Below, piece after piece: positions 7,348-14,361 of a stretch of 17,560 bases of DNA. A program made the translations under genes and the position numbers. The DNA comes from Deltaproteobacteria bacterium (GTDB lineage: Bacteria > Desulfobacterota > Syntrophia > Syntrophales > UBA2192). The stretch's first letter is position 1. Each line of letters starts with the position of its first letter. Where the stretch lies: contig JAPLJU010000177.1 in NCBI GenBank assembly GCA_026388445.1, positions 1 to 17,560 on the forward strand, read 5' to 3'. The notes below the pieces were generated by a model. It made no database searches. It worked only from the letters and a program-made list of their open reading frames with translations, and was not told the DNA's origin.

Positions 7348-8349
7348 TCAGGTGATCTCGAGAACCCCCGCGCCGTTGATCTTTCCCGCCTTTAGAAGTT
7401 GCAGGGCACGGTTGGCCTCGTTCAAAGGAAAAAGCTGTATCTCCGTCCGAATGGGGATCTCCGCGGCAGTCTGAAGAAGTTCGATCCCGTCCTTACGGGT
7501 GCTCGCTGTTACGCTTCTGATCGTCCGCTCATCGTAGAGATGTCTTGTGTAGTCGAGTGCCGGAATGGGTGTCATGTAGATGCCCCCGAGGGCAAGCGTT
7601 CCACCCTTGTCGAGGTGGCTGAGGGCCACGGGGACGATCTCACCCGCCGGAGCGAAAATAATGGCGCTGTGCAATTTTCTGGGTGGAGGGTCGTTGACAG
7701 AGCCCGTCCAGGAGGCGCCGAGGCGCAGGGCCAGCGCCTGATGCGCACCGCCTCGCGTGAAAACGTAAACCTCGCATCCCCGGTGGACAGCCACCTGGAC
7801 GGCGATGTGAGCCGCCGCCCCAAAACCGTAAAGGCCGAGTCTCTGCCCTTTTTTTACCTCTGAAAGCCGCAGAGCCCTGTATCCGATAATCCCGGCGCAC
7901 AGAAGCGGTGCCGCCTCCAGGTCCGTGAAGACCTTCGGGATCGGGTAGGCAAAATCCTCGTGGATCTTTGTATACTCGGCATAACCCCCGTCGGCGTCAA
8001 AACCGGTAAATTGAGCCCTTTCGCAGAGGTTTTCTTTTCCCGCGAGGCAGAAGGGGCAATTCCCGCAGGTACGGAAAAGCCAGGCCATCCCCACGCGGTC
8101 CCCCTCCCTGTAACGCTTCGCTTCCGGGCCGCAGGACGCGACCGTCCCGATAACCTGGTGACCGGGGATGATGGGCATTCTGGTCGGCTGGATCTCGCCC
8201 TCGACAGTGTGGAGGTCGGTACGGCAGATGCCGCAGGCATGCACCCGGATCAGGATTTCTCCCGGGCCCGGTTCAGGGGACGGTACGTTGATGTACTCCA
8301 GAGGGTTTTTTTCGACGGCCATGGCCTTTTTCAAAACCACTGCCTTCAT
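7348..8349 (-). CDS. Zinc-dependent alcohol dehydrogenase (MDR superfamily)
   Basis: The 333-residue protein is a medium-chain zinc alcohol dehydrogenase. Catalytic zinc ligands are visible in CGICRTDLH (39-47, Cys42) and PGHQ (62-65, His64); the usual GHE is GHQ here. Structural zinc is held by four cysteines, Cys95, 98, 101 and 109. The Rossmann loop reads GFGAAAH and is followed by a strand ending in Arg, as in the mycobacterial AdhA-like branch. It should interconvert alcohols and aldehydes with NAD(P). The start at 8349 gives the normal MKAVV N-terminus and overlaps the stop of the upstream zinc ribbon gene as ATGA; a longer frame from 8493 would read that gene's sequence in the wrong frame and is rejected. 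Last gene of the four-gene operon, ending near the shared terminator. Confidence 0.93.
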   Translation of the reverse strand: MKAVVLKKAMAVEKNPLEYINVPSPEPGPGEILIRVHACGICRTDLHTVEGEIQPTRMPIIPGHQVIGTVASCGPEAKRYREGDRVGMAWLFRTCGNCPFCLAGKENLCERAQFTGFDADGGYAEYTKIHEDFAYPIPKVFTDLEAAPLLCAGIIGYRALRLSEVKKGQRLGLYGFGAAAHIAVQVAVHRGCEVYVFTRGGAHQALALRLGASWTGSVNDPPPRKLHSAIIFAPAGEIVPVALSHLDKGGTLALGGIYMTPIPALDYTRHLYDERTIRSVTASTRKDGIELLQTAAEIPIRTEIQLFPLNEANRALQLLKAGKINGAGVLEIT

Positions 8350-8546
8350 GTGATGATCAACCTTGTCTGGTCTTTCATGGTGACCATCTTGTCCCCCACG
8401 GAGGTTCCGCAAAAGACACAGGTATAATCGTACTTCTCCCCGCTCGTCAAAATGAGAAGAAGTTTCTTCCTGACGGGGACGGCCCTGCGGCATTTCGGAC
8501 AGAAGAGCTCCGTCGCGTCAAAATCCCTGAACGTTTCCCTTCTCAT
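8346..8546 (-). CDS. Small zinc ribbon protein (66 aa)
   Basis: This 66-residue cytoplasmic protein has two CxxC pairs, CPKC (16-19) and CVFC (43-46), 23 residues apart, a classic zinc ribbon spacing. It has no signal peptide or membrane segment. I cannot assign a named family. It overlaps the NAD synthetase stop by four bases upstream and the alcohol dehydrogenase start by four bases downstream. This exact packing on both sides supports it as a real gene co-translated with its neighbours. Its role may be as a metal-handling or assembly partner for the dehydrogenase, or a nucleic-acid-binding regulator; neither is shown. Confidence 0.8.
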   Translation of the reverse strand: MRRETFRDFDATELFCPKCRRAVPVRKKLLLILTSGEKYDYTCVFCGTSVGDKMVTMKDQTRLIIT

Positions 8547-10606
8547 CTTTTTTCACTGTCCCTGTCCGGAATCTTTCTGACGTTGGCCAGCCAGGCTGCC
8601 GACTCACTGTCGCTTGGGGCCCTGTAGTCTCCGCGCGGCGAGAGCGATCCGCCGGATCCCACCTTGGGGCCATTGGGAATGCAGGACCGCTTGTACTGGC
8701 TGATCTGGAAGAAGCGGTAGAGATAGACCCGGAGCCATTTCTTGATCTCGCCGATGGTGTACGCTCTTCGTCGGTGCTCGGGCACATCGGGCCAGGCTCC
8801 CTTCTTCTTGTCCCGCCAGGCGCAGTAGGCCATGAAAGCGATCTTTGCCGGCATATATCCGAAGCGGGTGATGTAGAAAGTGTTGAAGTCCTGAAGCTCA
8901 TAGGGGCCGATCTCGGACTCCGTCTTCTGGGCGGGCTGCTCCCCTTTCTTTCCCGGGATCAGCTCAGGGCTGATTTCCGTTTCGAGGATGTCCAGGAGGA
9001 TCTCCGATGTCTTCTTCCCGAAGAGGCTTCTGTTTGCCACCCATCGGATGAGGTACTGAATGAGCGTCTTGGGGACGCTGACATTGACGTTGTAGTGCGA
9101 CATGTGGTCACCGACGCCGTAAGTGCACCAGCCGAGGGCGAGCTCGCTTAAGTCCCCCGTCCCCACGACAAGGGCGTCCCGCATGTTGGCCAGCCGGAAG
9201 AGGTGGGATGTCCGTTCACCGGCCTGGACGTTTTCGAAGGTGATGTCGTAAACCGCCTTTCCTCTCGCGAAGGGGTGGCCGATGTCCCTGAACATCTGCA
9301 TGCAGCTCGACTTGATGTCGATCTCGTTCACCTCGACCCCCAGCGACTTCATGAGGCGAAGAGCGTTACGGTATGTCTTATCCGTTGTCGCGAAGCCGGG
9401 CATCGTGTAGGCCTTGACGTTGGAGCGAGGGCGCTTGAGGAGATCCATGGTTCGTGCGGACACGATCAGGGCATGGGTGGAGTCCAGGCCCCCGGAGACG
9501 CCGACGACGACGTTTTTGATCCCCGTGAATTTCAGCCGCTTGGCCAGTCCCTGGACCTGAATGTTGTAAGCCTCGTAGCAGCGCTCATCCCGCTTTGCCG
9601 GATCCGAGGGGATATAGGGGAACCGGGCAATTTCTCTTCCAAGCAGCAGTCGCTTGTCGGGGACATTGATGATCAGAGGTATTTTTCTGAATTTTCGGAC
9701 GTGGCTCCTGTGGATGCGGGCGTTCTGACCAAAGCTTGTCAGTCGCATCCGGTCCTGCGTCAGGCGGTCCAGGTCGATGTCGGCAAAAATGAGCTGCGGC
9801 TCCAGGGAGAATCGCTCGGACTCGGCGAGCAGATTCCCGTTTTCGTAGATCATGGCCTGCCCATCCCAGGCGAGATCGGTTGTGGACTCGCCGGGACCGG
9901 ATGCCGCGTAAAGATAGGCCGCGACACAACGCCCGGACTGGTTGGCGGCCAAGCTGTGCCGGTACTCGCTCTTTCCGATGGTCACGTTGGAAGCGGAGAG
10001 GTTTCCGATCAGCGTCGCTCCGGCCAGAGCGGCAAAGCTCGAGGGTGGCACGGGGACCCAGAGGTCCTCGCAGATTTCGATGTAGAACCGGAAATTCCTG
10101 ATATTCCTCACCTGGAAAATGAGGTCCGCCCCGAAGGGAATATCTTCCTGTCCGCAAAGCTCAATCGTCTCCGCCAGGATTTCCGCTGAGGGGCTGAACT
10201 GGCGCCCCTCGTAGAATTCCCTGTAGTTGGGCAGGTAGGATTTGACGGCCACCCCCAGGATCTTTCCGCGGTAAAGGACGATCCCGCAATTGAAGAGTCT
10301 CGCCTGGACCTGCAGGGGCGCTCCGATGACGAGGATGAGATTGAGGTTTTTTGTCCTGTCGATGACATACCGGATGGCGTCTCTGACACTCTGCAGCAGA
10401 GCTTCCTGCTGAAAGAGGTCCTCGTTGGAATAAGCGGAGATGCCGAGTTCCGGGAAGAGGGCGAAGACGGCGTTTCCGGCTGCTACTTTTTTCGCCATCT
10501 CCACCGTTTTTTCGGCATTGAAGGCCGTATCGGAAACTTTGACGTCGGGCACGCAGACGGCGGCCCTGATGAATCCATGGTTATACAGATTGAAAAAGTA
10601 TTTCAT
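8543..10606 (-). CDS. nadE: Glutamine-dependent NAD(+) synthetase
   Basis: The 687-residue protein is the long, glutamine-hydrolysing NAD synthetase, joining an N-terminal nitrilase-type glutaminase (about 1-290) to a C-terminal synthetase (about 340-687). The glutaminase triad is visible: Glu53 in FPELGISAYS, Lys122 in VKSYLPNYREFYEGR and Cys179 in YIEICEDLW. The ATP pyrophosphatase loop is SGGLDST (371-377). It converts deamido-NAD, ATP and glutamine to NAD as the last step of NAD biosynthesis. Length and motifs match the Mycobacterium-type enzyme. It starts four bases inside the end of the aldolase-like gene and ends four bases inside the small zinc ribbon gene, so it sits in the middle of a tightly coupled operon. 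No other NAD biosynthesis gene is in the window. Confidence 0.97.
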   Translation of the reverse strand: MKYFFNLYNHGFIRAAVCVPDVKVSDTAFNAEKTVEMAKKVAAGNAVFALFPELGISAYSNEDLFQQEALLQSVRDAIRYVIDRTKNLNLILVIGAPLQVQARLFNCGIVLYRGKILGVAVKSYLPNYREFYEGRQFSPSAEILAETIELCGQEDIPFGADLIFQVRNIRNFRFYIEICEDLWVPVPPSSFAALAGATLIGNLSASNVTIGKSEYRHSLAANQSGRCVAAYLYAASGPGESTTDLAWDGQAMIYENGNLLAESERFSLEPQLIFADIDLDRLTQDRMRLTSFGQNARIHRSHVRKFRKIPLIINVPDKRLLLGREIARFPYIPSDPAKRDERCYEAYNIQVQGLAKRLKFTGIKNVVVGVSGGLDSTHALIVSARTMDLLKRPRSNVKAYTMPGFATTDKTYRNALRLMKSLGVEVNEIDIKSSCMQMFRDIGHPFARGKAVYDITFENVQAGERTSHLFRLANMRDALVVGTGDLSELALGWCTYGVGDHMSHYNVNVSVPKTLIQYLIRWVANRSLFGKKTSEILLDILETEISPELIPGKKGEQPAQKTESEIGPYELQDFNTFYITRFGYMPAKIAFMAYCAWRDKKKGAWPDVPEHRRRAYTIGEIKKWLRVYLYRFFQISQYKRSCIPNGPKVGSGGSLSPRGDYRAPSDSESAAWLANVRKIPDRDSEKR

Positions 10607-11220
10607 CCTTCGGCCCTCTTTTCATCCTTCAGCGCTTCACACATCCGGTGAATCCGGATGGCGAGTTCACCGGCTTCCCTCATGGTCTTGCCCATAGAGA
10701 TGAAACCGTGTTTCTTGAGAACGACAAACATCTCCTGGTCCAGGATCTCCAGAACGCTCTCGACCAGCTCCAGGCTGCCGTAGGGTCTTTTCTCACGGGT
10801 CTCCCGGATCGCCAGCTTATCCGGGCATGAGAGAACCTCGCGGCTGTGCCCGTGGAAAACGGCCTGAATGTCGGATCGTCGCTGATAGATCGCAAAATGC
10901 ATCATGGACTCCGAGGAGGGATCGCGAAGACCGGCGGCATAAACGACCCCTTCGGATAGATCACAGCCCGTGACGATCACGAATTTATCGTCCGAGAGGC
11001 GGTCCTTCCAGCCGACCTGTGAGCCTGTGATGATGAAAGCATTTTCACCTTCTTTCAACCGAAAACTCAGGTTGCCCTGGGAAAATTCACCATAGGGCGG
11101 TGCGAAATTCCGTCGATGAAACTCGCCGCACCAGAATTTCAGTACCTCGAGCCTGGGATCATCAGGGACCGCCTTCCCGATAAACTTCGTGTCAAATTTT
11201 ACGCCACCGTGCTTTTCCAT
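10603..11220 (-). CDS. Class II aldolase/adducin family protein
   Basis: The 205-residue protein has the zinc site of class II aldolases: HGH (His123, His125) in AVFHGHSREVL and a third ligand His171 in KKHGFISMG, with the catalytic acid Glu104 in PSSES. The fuculose-phosphate aldolase family (FucA, AraD, MtnB) uses these to cleave or epimerise sugar phosphates or to dehydrate methylthioribulose-phosphate. Sequence alone does not place it with any one of these, and no sugar kinase or methionine salvage partner is near. The first gene of the operon with nadE, which begins in its last codon. No Shine-Dalgarno is visible before the ATG at 11220, but the following sequence aligns with the family from near the N-terminus. 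Confidence 0.88.
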   Translation of the reverse strand: MEKHGGVKFDTKFIGKAVPDDPRLEVLKFWCGEFHRRNFAPPYGEFSQGNLSFRLKEGENAFIITGSQVGWKDRLSDDKFVIVTGCDLSEGVVYAAGLRDPSSESMMHFAIYQRRSDIQAVFHGHSREVLSCPDKLAIRETREKRPYGSLELVESVLEILDQEMFVVLKKHGFISMGKTMREAGELAIRIHRMCEALKDEKRAEG

Positions 11221-11280
11221 TCTGCGATGGTCACGTCCCGGCCAATCAAGGGAACGAAAAAATCTCTTTTAAAATATGAA

Positions 11281-11308
11281 TGTATAATTTTACTACTGAA
11301 TTGTGTAA
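11281..11308 (-). promoter_or_regulatory. Candidate promoter for the aldolase-nadE-ADH operon
   Basis: On the minus strand TTACAC (11303-11308) and TATACA (11281-11286) are 16 bases apart in the most AT-rich part of the 254-base divergent gap. A perfect TTGACA (11313-11318) lies just upstream but has no good -10 at 16-18 bases. Leader length would be about 55 bases. Confidence 0.35.
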
Positions 11309-11474
11309 CATTTGTCAAAGAAAAAGATAAAGATTGCAAGGAGTTGTGGCACCAAAAGCGATGGAATTCCGCCATTATATTCTTGACAGCCGCAGGCTTT
11401 GGTGCAAAAAATTTTCGCCGGCGTGTTCAAAGAGCCTACTTTTTCCGGTTAATTCGAACAAGCAGGAGAAGGCC

Positions 11475-11867
11475 ATGCCAAAATTTGAAATCGTGGATCC
11501 CTGGAACCTCGGTGACCGGTATACCTTTTCGCCCGCCGTGAAGAGAGACAACATGCTCTTCATCTCCGGGATGATCGCGCGCGATCCCGCGACGGGGAGA
11601 ATCGTGGGGAAGAGGGATATCGTTACCCAGGCGGATTTTATTTTCCAGCGGATGGGCGAGATCCTGAGGGCCGCGGGCGGTTCATATGACGACGTGGTCA
11701 AGACCATGGACTACGTGACGACACTGGAGGGCTACCGGGGGACCGCCGAGGTTCGGAGAAAATATTTCAAAAACGGCTTTCCCGCTGCGACGGGTGTCGT
11801 GGTGAAGTCCCTGGTGAACCCCGATGCCCTCATCGAAATCGACGCCATAGCCCTCGTGGAAAAATGA
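11475..11867 (+). CDS. Rid-family protein (RidA/YjgF/UK114) lacking the canonical active-site arginine
   Basis: The 130-residue protein has the YjgF fold signatures: LFISGMIARDP near the N-terminus, VTQADFIFQRMGEIL in the middle helix and the closing IEIDAIALVEK strand. RidA proper hydrolyses reactive enamines/imines such as 2-aminoacrylate using an arginine in a PARxxV loop. Here the loop is FPAATGVVV, so that arginine is absent, while the glutamate of IEIDAIA is kept. It probably belongs to a non-canonical Rid subfamily with another activity or a binding role. The start at 11475 is chosen because AGGAGAAGG (11464-11472) precedes it; a longer frame from 11334 adds 47 residues that do not look like the family. 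Followed 27 bases later by the metallo-hydrolase, probably co-transcribed. Confidence 0.9.
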   Translation: MPKFEIVDPWNLGDRYTFSPAVKRDNMLFISGMIARDPATGRIVGKRDIVTQADFIFQRMGEILRAAGGSYDDVVKTMDYVTTLEGYRGTAEVRRKYFKNGFPAATGVVVKSLVNPDALIEIDAIALVEK

Positions 11868-11894
11868 TGAAACAATTGCAGGGATGCATCAGCG

Positions 11895-12767
11895 ATGCAA
11901 GAAGTACAGAAAAACATTTATTTCGTGTCCGGCGAGGATAAAGCGCGATTCCCCTACTGTAACGGTCTTTATTTGAGAGGAAAGGAAATGCGCATTCTTA
12001 TTGATGCGGGAATGGGAAAGAGGCAAGTAAGTGCCTGCGTGGAGAAAGGGATAGATCTTCTAATCCTCAGCCACTGCCATTACGATCACCGATCAACAAT
12101 CAAGCTGATCCCTGACATCCCCGTCTGGTGCCATGAAAAAGAGGTGCCTTATATCGAGAGCCGGGAGCATTATTTTGCGGGCATGGGGCTTGCGAGGAGC
12201 GGAGTAAACATGGAAGAACTCCAGAGGATACGTTTTCCTGACATTCGCGTCTCGAAATTGCTTTCCGATGGGGATTGCTTTGATCTCGGCGGATTGACGC
12301 TGGAGATCGTCCATGCCCCGGGACACACGCCGGGACACCTTGCGTTTAGCGTGGATCGTGGTGCGGTACTTTTCACTTCAGATGTGGCTCTCACACCCTT
12401 TGGTCCCTTTTATGGGAACGATTTCAGTGACATCGATGATTTTATCGCTACCATCCGTCGCCTCAGTTCATTGAAGGCCCGCCAGGTTATCACAAGCCAC
12501 GTCGGGCCTCTTTGCAAAAATATCCCGGAGCGATTTGTGGCATATGAGGAGGCTATTATCAAGAAGGATAGGACTCTTCTCGACGCCCTCGAAGGGTCTT
12601 GTCAGATCGATGACCTTATCGGCCGGAATCTTTTTTTCCCGTTTTACTATGAACCCCTGAGCATCATCATGTGGTTTGAGCAGGTTGAGATCGAGAAACA
12701 CCTCAACCGGCTTGTGAAACTGGGCAAGGCGAGAAAGGAAGGCGAACGCTACATCAGGGCATCCTGA
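11895..12767 (+). CDS. Metallo-beta-lactamase-fold hydrolase (glyoxalase II/LACTB2-like)
   Basis: The 290-residue cytoplasmic protein has a full two-metal site: HCHYDH (His60, His62, Asp64, His65), His144 in APGHTPGH, Asp163 in FTSDVAL and His202 in ITSHVGP. The C-terminal 70 residues, ending in a helix-rich EIEKHLNRLVKLGKARKEGERY segment, resemble the winged-helix-like tail of LACTB2/SNM1-type hydrolases. Such enzymes hydrolyse thioesters such as S-lactoylglutathione or cleave RNA; the substrate is open. Ribosome site is modest (GCAGGG, 11878-11883). It follows the Rid protein closely in the same direction, so the pair may deal with reactive or acyl by-products; that is inference. Confidence 0.88.
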   Translation: MQEVQKNIYFVSGEDKARFPYCNGLYLRGKEMRILIDAGMGKRQVSACVEKGIDLLILSHCHYDHRSTIKLIPDIPVWCHEKEVPYIESREHYFAGMGLARSGVNMEELQRIRFPDIRVSKLLSDGDCFDLGGLTLEIVHAPGHTPGHLAFSVDRGAVLFTSDVALTPFGPFYGNDFSDIDDFIATIRRLSSLKARQVITSHVGPLCKNIPERFVAYEEAIIKKDRTLLDALEGSCQIDDLIGRNLFFPFYYEPLSIIMWFEQVEIEKHLNRLVKLGKARKEGERYIRAS

Positions 12768-12890
12768 ACGGATCGTGATGAACGGTCGGCAGTCGATGGG
12801 TTAAAGATCACGGATGAAATGGAATCGGGAATACTTTTTGCTAATTTATTCACCATTTGATAAGAAGACGTGACCCTGTGAGGATGAGTT

Positions 12891-12956
12891 GTGAAAAGAA
12901 TATTGACCAGAATCGCACTCCTGTTGATCTGTATCCTGTTCCTGGCCGGTTGCTGA
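12891..12956 (+). CDS. Possible lipopeptide or UGA-interrupted small lipoprotein
   Basis: A GTG start with GAGG seven bases upstream opens a 21-codon frame: MKRILTR, a hydrophobic run, then lipobox LFLAGC. The next codon after the lipobox cysteine is TGA. The leader is a textbook lipoprotein signal peptide but the mature part would be a single cysteine. If the TGA is read as an amino acid the frame stays open for 28 further codons and stops at 13041-13043, five bases before the lytic transglycosylase start. A strong hairpin follows the TGA (12972-12990). Three readings remain: a selenocysteine lipoprotein, a nonsense-mutated lipoprotein gene, or a real minimal lipopeptide. The signal peptide itself is well supported; the end is not. 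Confidence 0.45.
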   Translation: MKRILTRIALLLICILFLAGC

Positions 12957-12966
12957 CCGAAAAGCT

Positions 12967-12997
12967 TTTCCGGGGTGAGTTCCACCCCGCAGAAAAC
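12967..12997 (+). promoter_or_regulatory. Stem-loop downstream of UGA, SECIS-like in shape
   Basis: A perfect 7-bp stem, CGGGGTG (12972-12978) with CACCCCG (12984-12990), closes on loop AGTTC; an outer TTTT/AAAA (12967-12970 with 12994-12997) extends it past a small internal loop. The apical loop starts 23 bases after the UGA and has G as its second base, which agrees with the loose published bacterial SECIS rule. It has no following U-run, so it is not a standard terminator. It could also be a chance hairpin or affect translation of the next gene. Confidence 0.35.
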
Positions 12998-13047
12998 GGT
13001 GCAGATTTGCGGAGAGTGAAACGCGAAATTTGAATTGAAGTGAGCGC

Positions 13048-14049
13048 ATGAAAGATTTGTTCCGGTTTGCGTCCAGACGAAGCAGGATCGTCCCCTTTCT
13101 GATCCTGATGCTGATGGTTTCCATGCCCGGGTCCCTGTGGGGGACCTATGTACCGCTCTATGACCTGCCTTCGGAGCTTCAGCTCTGCGGAGAACCGGTA
13201 CCTTTGAACAGGCAGGATGTCTGGGAAATGCTCGATCAGTCCTTTGTGCTTTCCGTGTACAACACAGACCAGGTCATTCTCTGGCTCAAGCGGTCCAGCC
13301 GTTACTTTCCCTATCTCGAGAAAAGGTTGAAAGAGCGGAGGATGCCCGACGATATTAAATATGTGGCTGTCGTGGAGAGTTCTTTCAGGACCTATGCCGT
13401 ATCTTCAGCGAAGGCCGTGGGTCCCTGGCAGTTCATGGAAAAAACAGCGAAGCGGTATGGTCTCAAGGTGAACAAACAGATCGATGAACGCCTCAATTTC
13501 GAAAAGTCAACGGAGGCCGCGCTTGATTATCTCACAGATCTCTACAAGATGTTCGGGAACTGGACGCTGGCCATGGCATCCTACAACTGCGGCGAGGAAA
13601 GGGTTTCCAATAATATCGGCGTTCAGGGTGTCCAGAGTTTCTACGACGTCGATCTACCCCTCGAAACGGAGCGGTATATTTTCCGGATCCTGGCGGTGAA
13701 GTTGATCCTCGCCCAGCCCGAAAAATACGGTTATTACGTCCCCCGGGAGAGGACCTACCTGCCCCTGGATGTCGATCGTGTCGAATTCACTCTTTCAAAA
13801 GAGGTCCACGTCACGCTCATTGCCCGGGCGGCGGGGACTACCTACAAAACGATCCGCGAGATGAATCCCGAGATCAAGAATGAAACGCTTCCCAGGGGCA
13901 ACTACGCCTTGAGCATCCCGAAAGGACGGGCAGAGCAGTTTAACAAGAGCTTCCCTGATCTTCTTTCCAGGGAGCAAGGCGGGGAAAAGCCCAACAACAA
14001 GAACAGGCTGAAGACCCTTTCGGAGGGCGGGGCTGTGACCATCCGGTAA
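13048..14049 (+). CDS. Lytic transglycosylase (SLT domain, MltD-like) with LysM-like tail
   Basis: The 333-residue protein begins with a basic stretch and a hydrophobic segment (about 14-31), a signal peptide or membrane anchor. The SLT domain spans about 100-230: catalytic Glu110 in VVESSF, AVGPWQFM (123-130) and ASYNCGEERV (177-186). This places it with MltD-type murein transglycosylases, which cut the MurNAc-GlcNAc bond of peptidoglycan and leave anhydroMurNAc. A C-terminal stretch (about 255-305, TLIARAAGTTYKTIREMNPEIK) looks like one LysM repeat that binds cell wall. No lipobox is seen, unlike E. coli MltD. The start has a GAAGTGAG ribosome site. It may be co-transcribed with the tiny lipoprotein frame just upstream. 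Acts in the periplasm. Confidence 0.93.
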   Translation: MKDLFRFASRRSRIVPFLILMLMVSMPGSLWGTYVPLYDLPSELQLCGEPVPLNRQDVWEMLDQSFVLSVYNTDQVILWLKRSSRYFPYLEKRLKERRMPDDIKYVAVVESSFRTYAVSSAKAVGPWQFMEKTAKRYGLKVNKQIDERLNFEKSTEAALDYLTDLYKMFGNWTLAMASYNCGEERVSNNIGVQGVQSFYDVDLPLETERYIFRILAVKLILAQPEKYGYYVPRERTYLPLDVDRVEFTLSKEVHVTLIARAAGTTYKTIREMNPEIKNETLPRGNYALSIPKGRAEQFNKSFPDLLSREQGGEKPNNKNRLKTLSEGGAVTIR

Positions 14050-14361
14050 CGGACGCCCTTTCGGACGATCGTCTTTTTCCATCACGCCGGGGAAAAGGCA
14101 TCCTGTCAGAAACCATTCCCAGACCTTTCATTCTTGGCAGATCCATGAAGTTTATCTAAATTTTTTCGTGCCTGGCATCTGCAACACTTCATTTCCGTAA
14201 GATCCGTACGCCGTGTTTCAGCTGTCTCTGTCACAGGCAGCCACGGGAGTAGGCTCTGGAGAGAAAGGGAGAAGGCTAAGGCTCGACACCATTTCTTGCA
14301 GCCCGGCCACGCCGGGTCTCGAGGGAAATACCCGCTCAGGGTATGAAAGGGGGATCACGGT
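14050..14361. other. Intergenic gap with two hairpins before the beta-hydroxyacid dehydrogenase
   Basis: This 312-base gap holds no supportable gene. Near its end are two hairpins: CCCGGC/GCCGGG (14302-14307 with 14311-14316, 3-base loop) and TACCC/GGGTA (14329-14333 with 14339-14343, 5-base loop); the second ends just before the AAAGGGGGA ribosome site (14345-14353). A copy of the AAGGCT-type repeat lies at 14270-14282. No known riboswitch was recognised and no strong promoter was seen. Confidence 0.5.

Noticed and set aside
8350..8493. 48-residue N-terminal extension of the alcohol dehydrogenase
   Set aside because: The added sequence does not resemble the family and overlaps the zinc ribbon gene; MKAVV at 8349 with an ATGA overlap is the natural start.
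9203..10189. Long plus-strand open frame opposite nadE
   Set aside because: It is antisense to highly conserved NadE motifs and shows no domain of its own.
11347..11359. Possible sigma-54 promoter (TGGCAC followed by GC)
   Set aside because: The GG and GC elements are eight bases apart instead of the required ten, and the TTGC half is missing.
11383..11388. Perfect TTGACA as promoter for the Rid gene
   Set aside because: No acceptable -10 hexamer lies 16-18 bases downstream; the AT-rich stretch there is a plain A/T run.
11334..11474. 47-residue N-terminal extension of the Rid protein
   Set aside because: It lacks a ribosome site and family similarity; ATG 11475 has a strong one.
12770..12814. 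CGTGAT/ATCACG inverted repeat after the metallo-hydrolase gene as a terminator
   Set aside because: The loop is about 27 bases and the T-run lies well away from the second arm.
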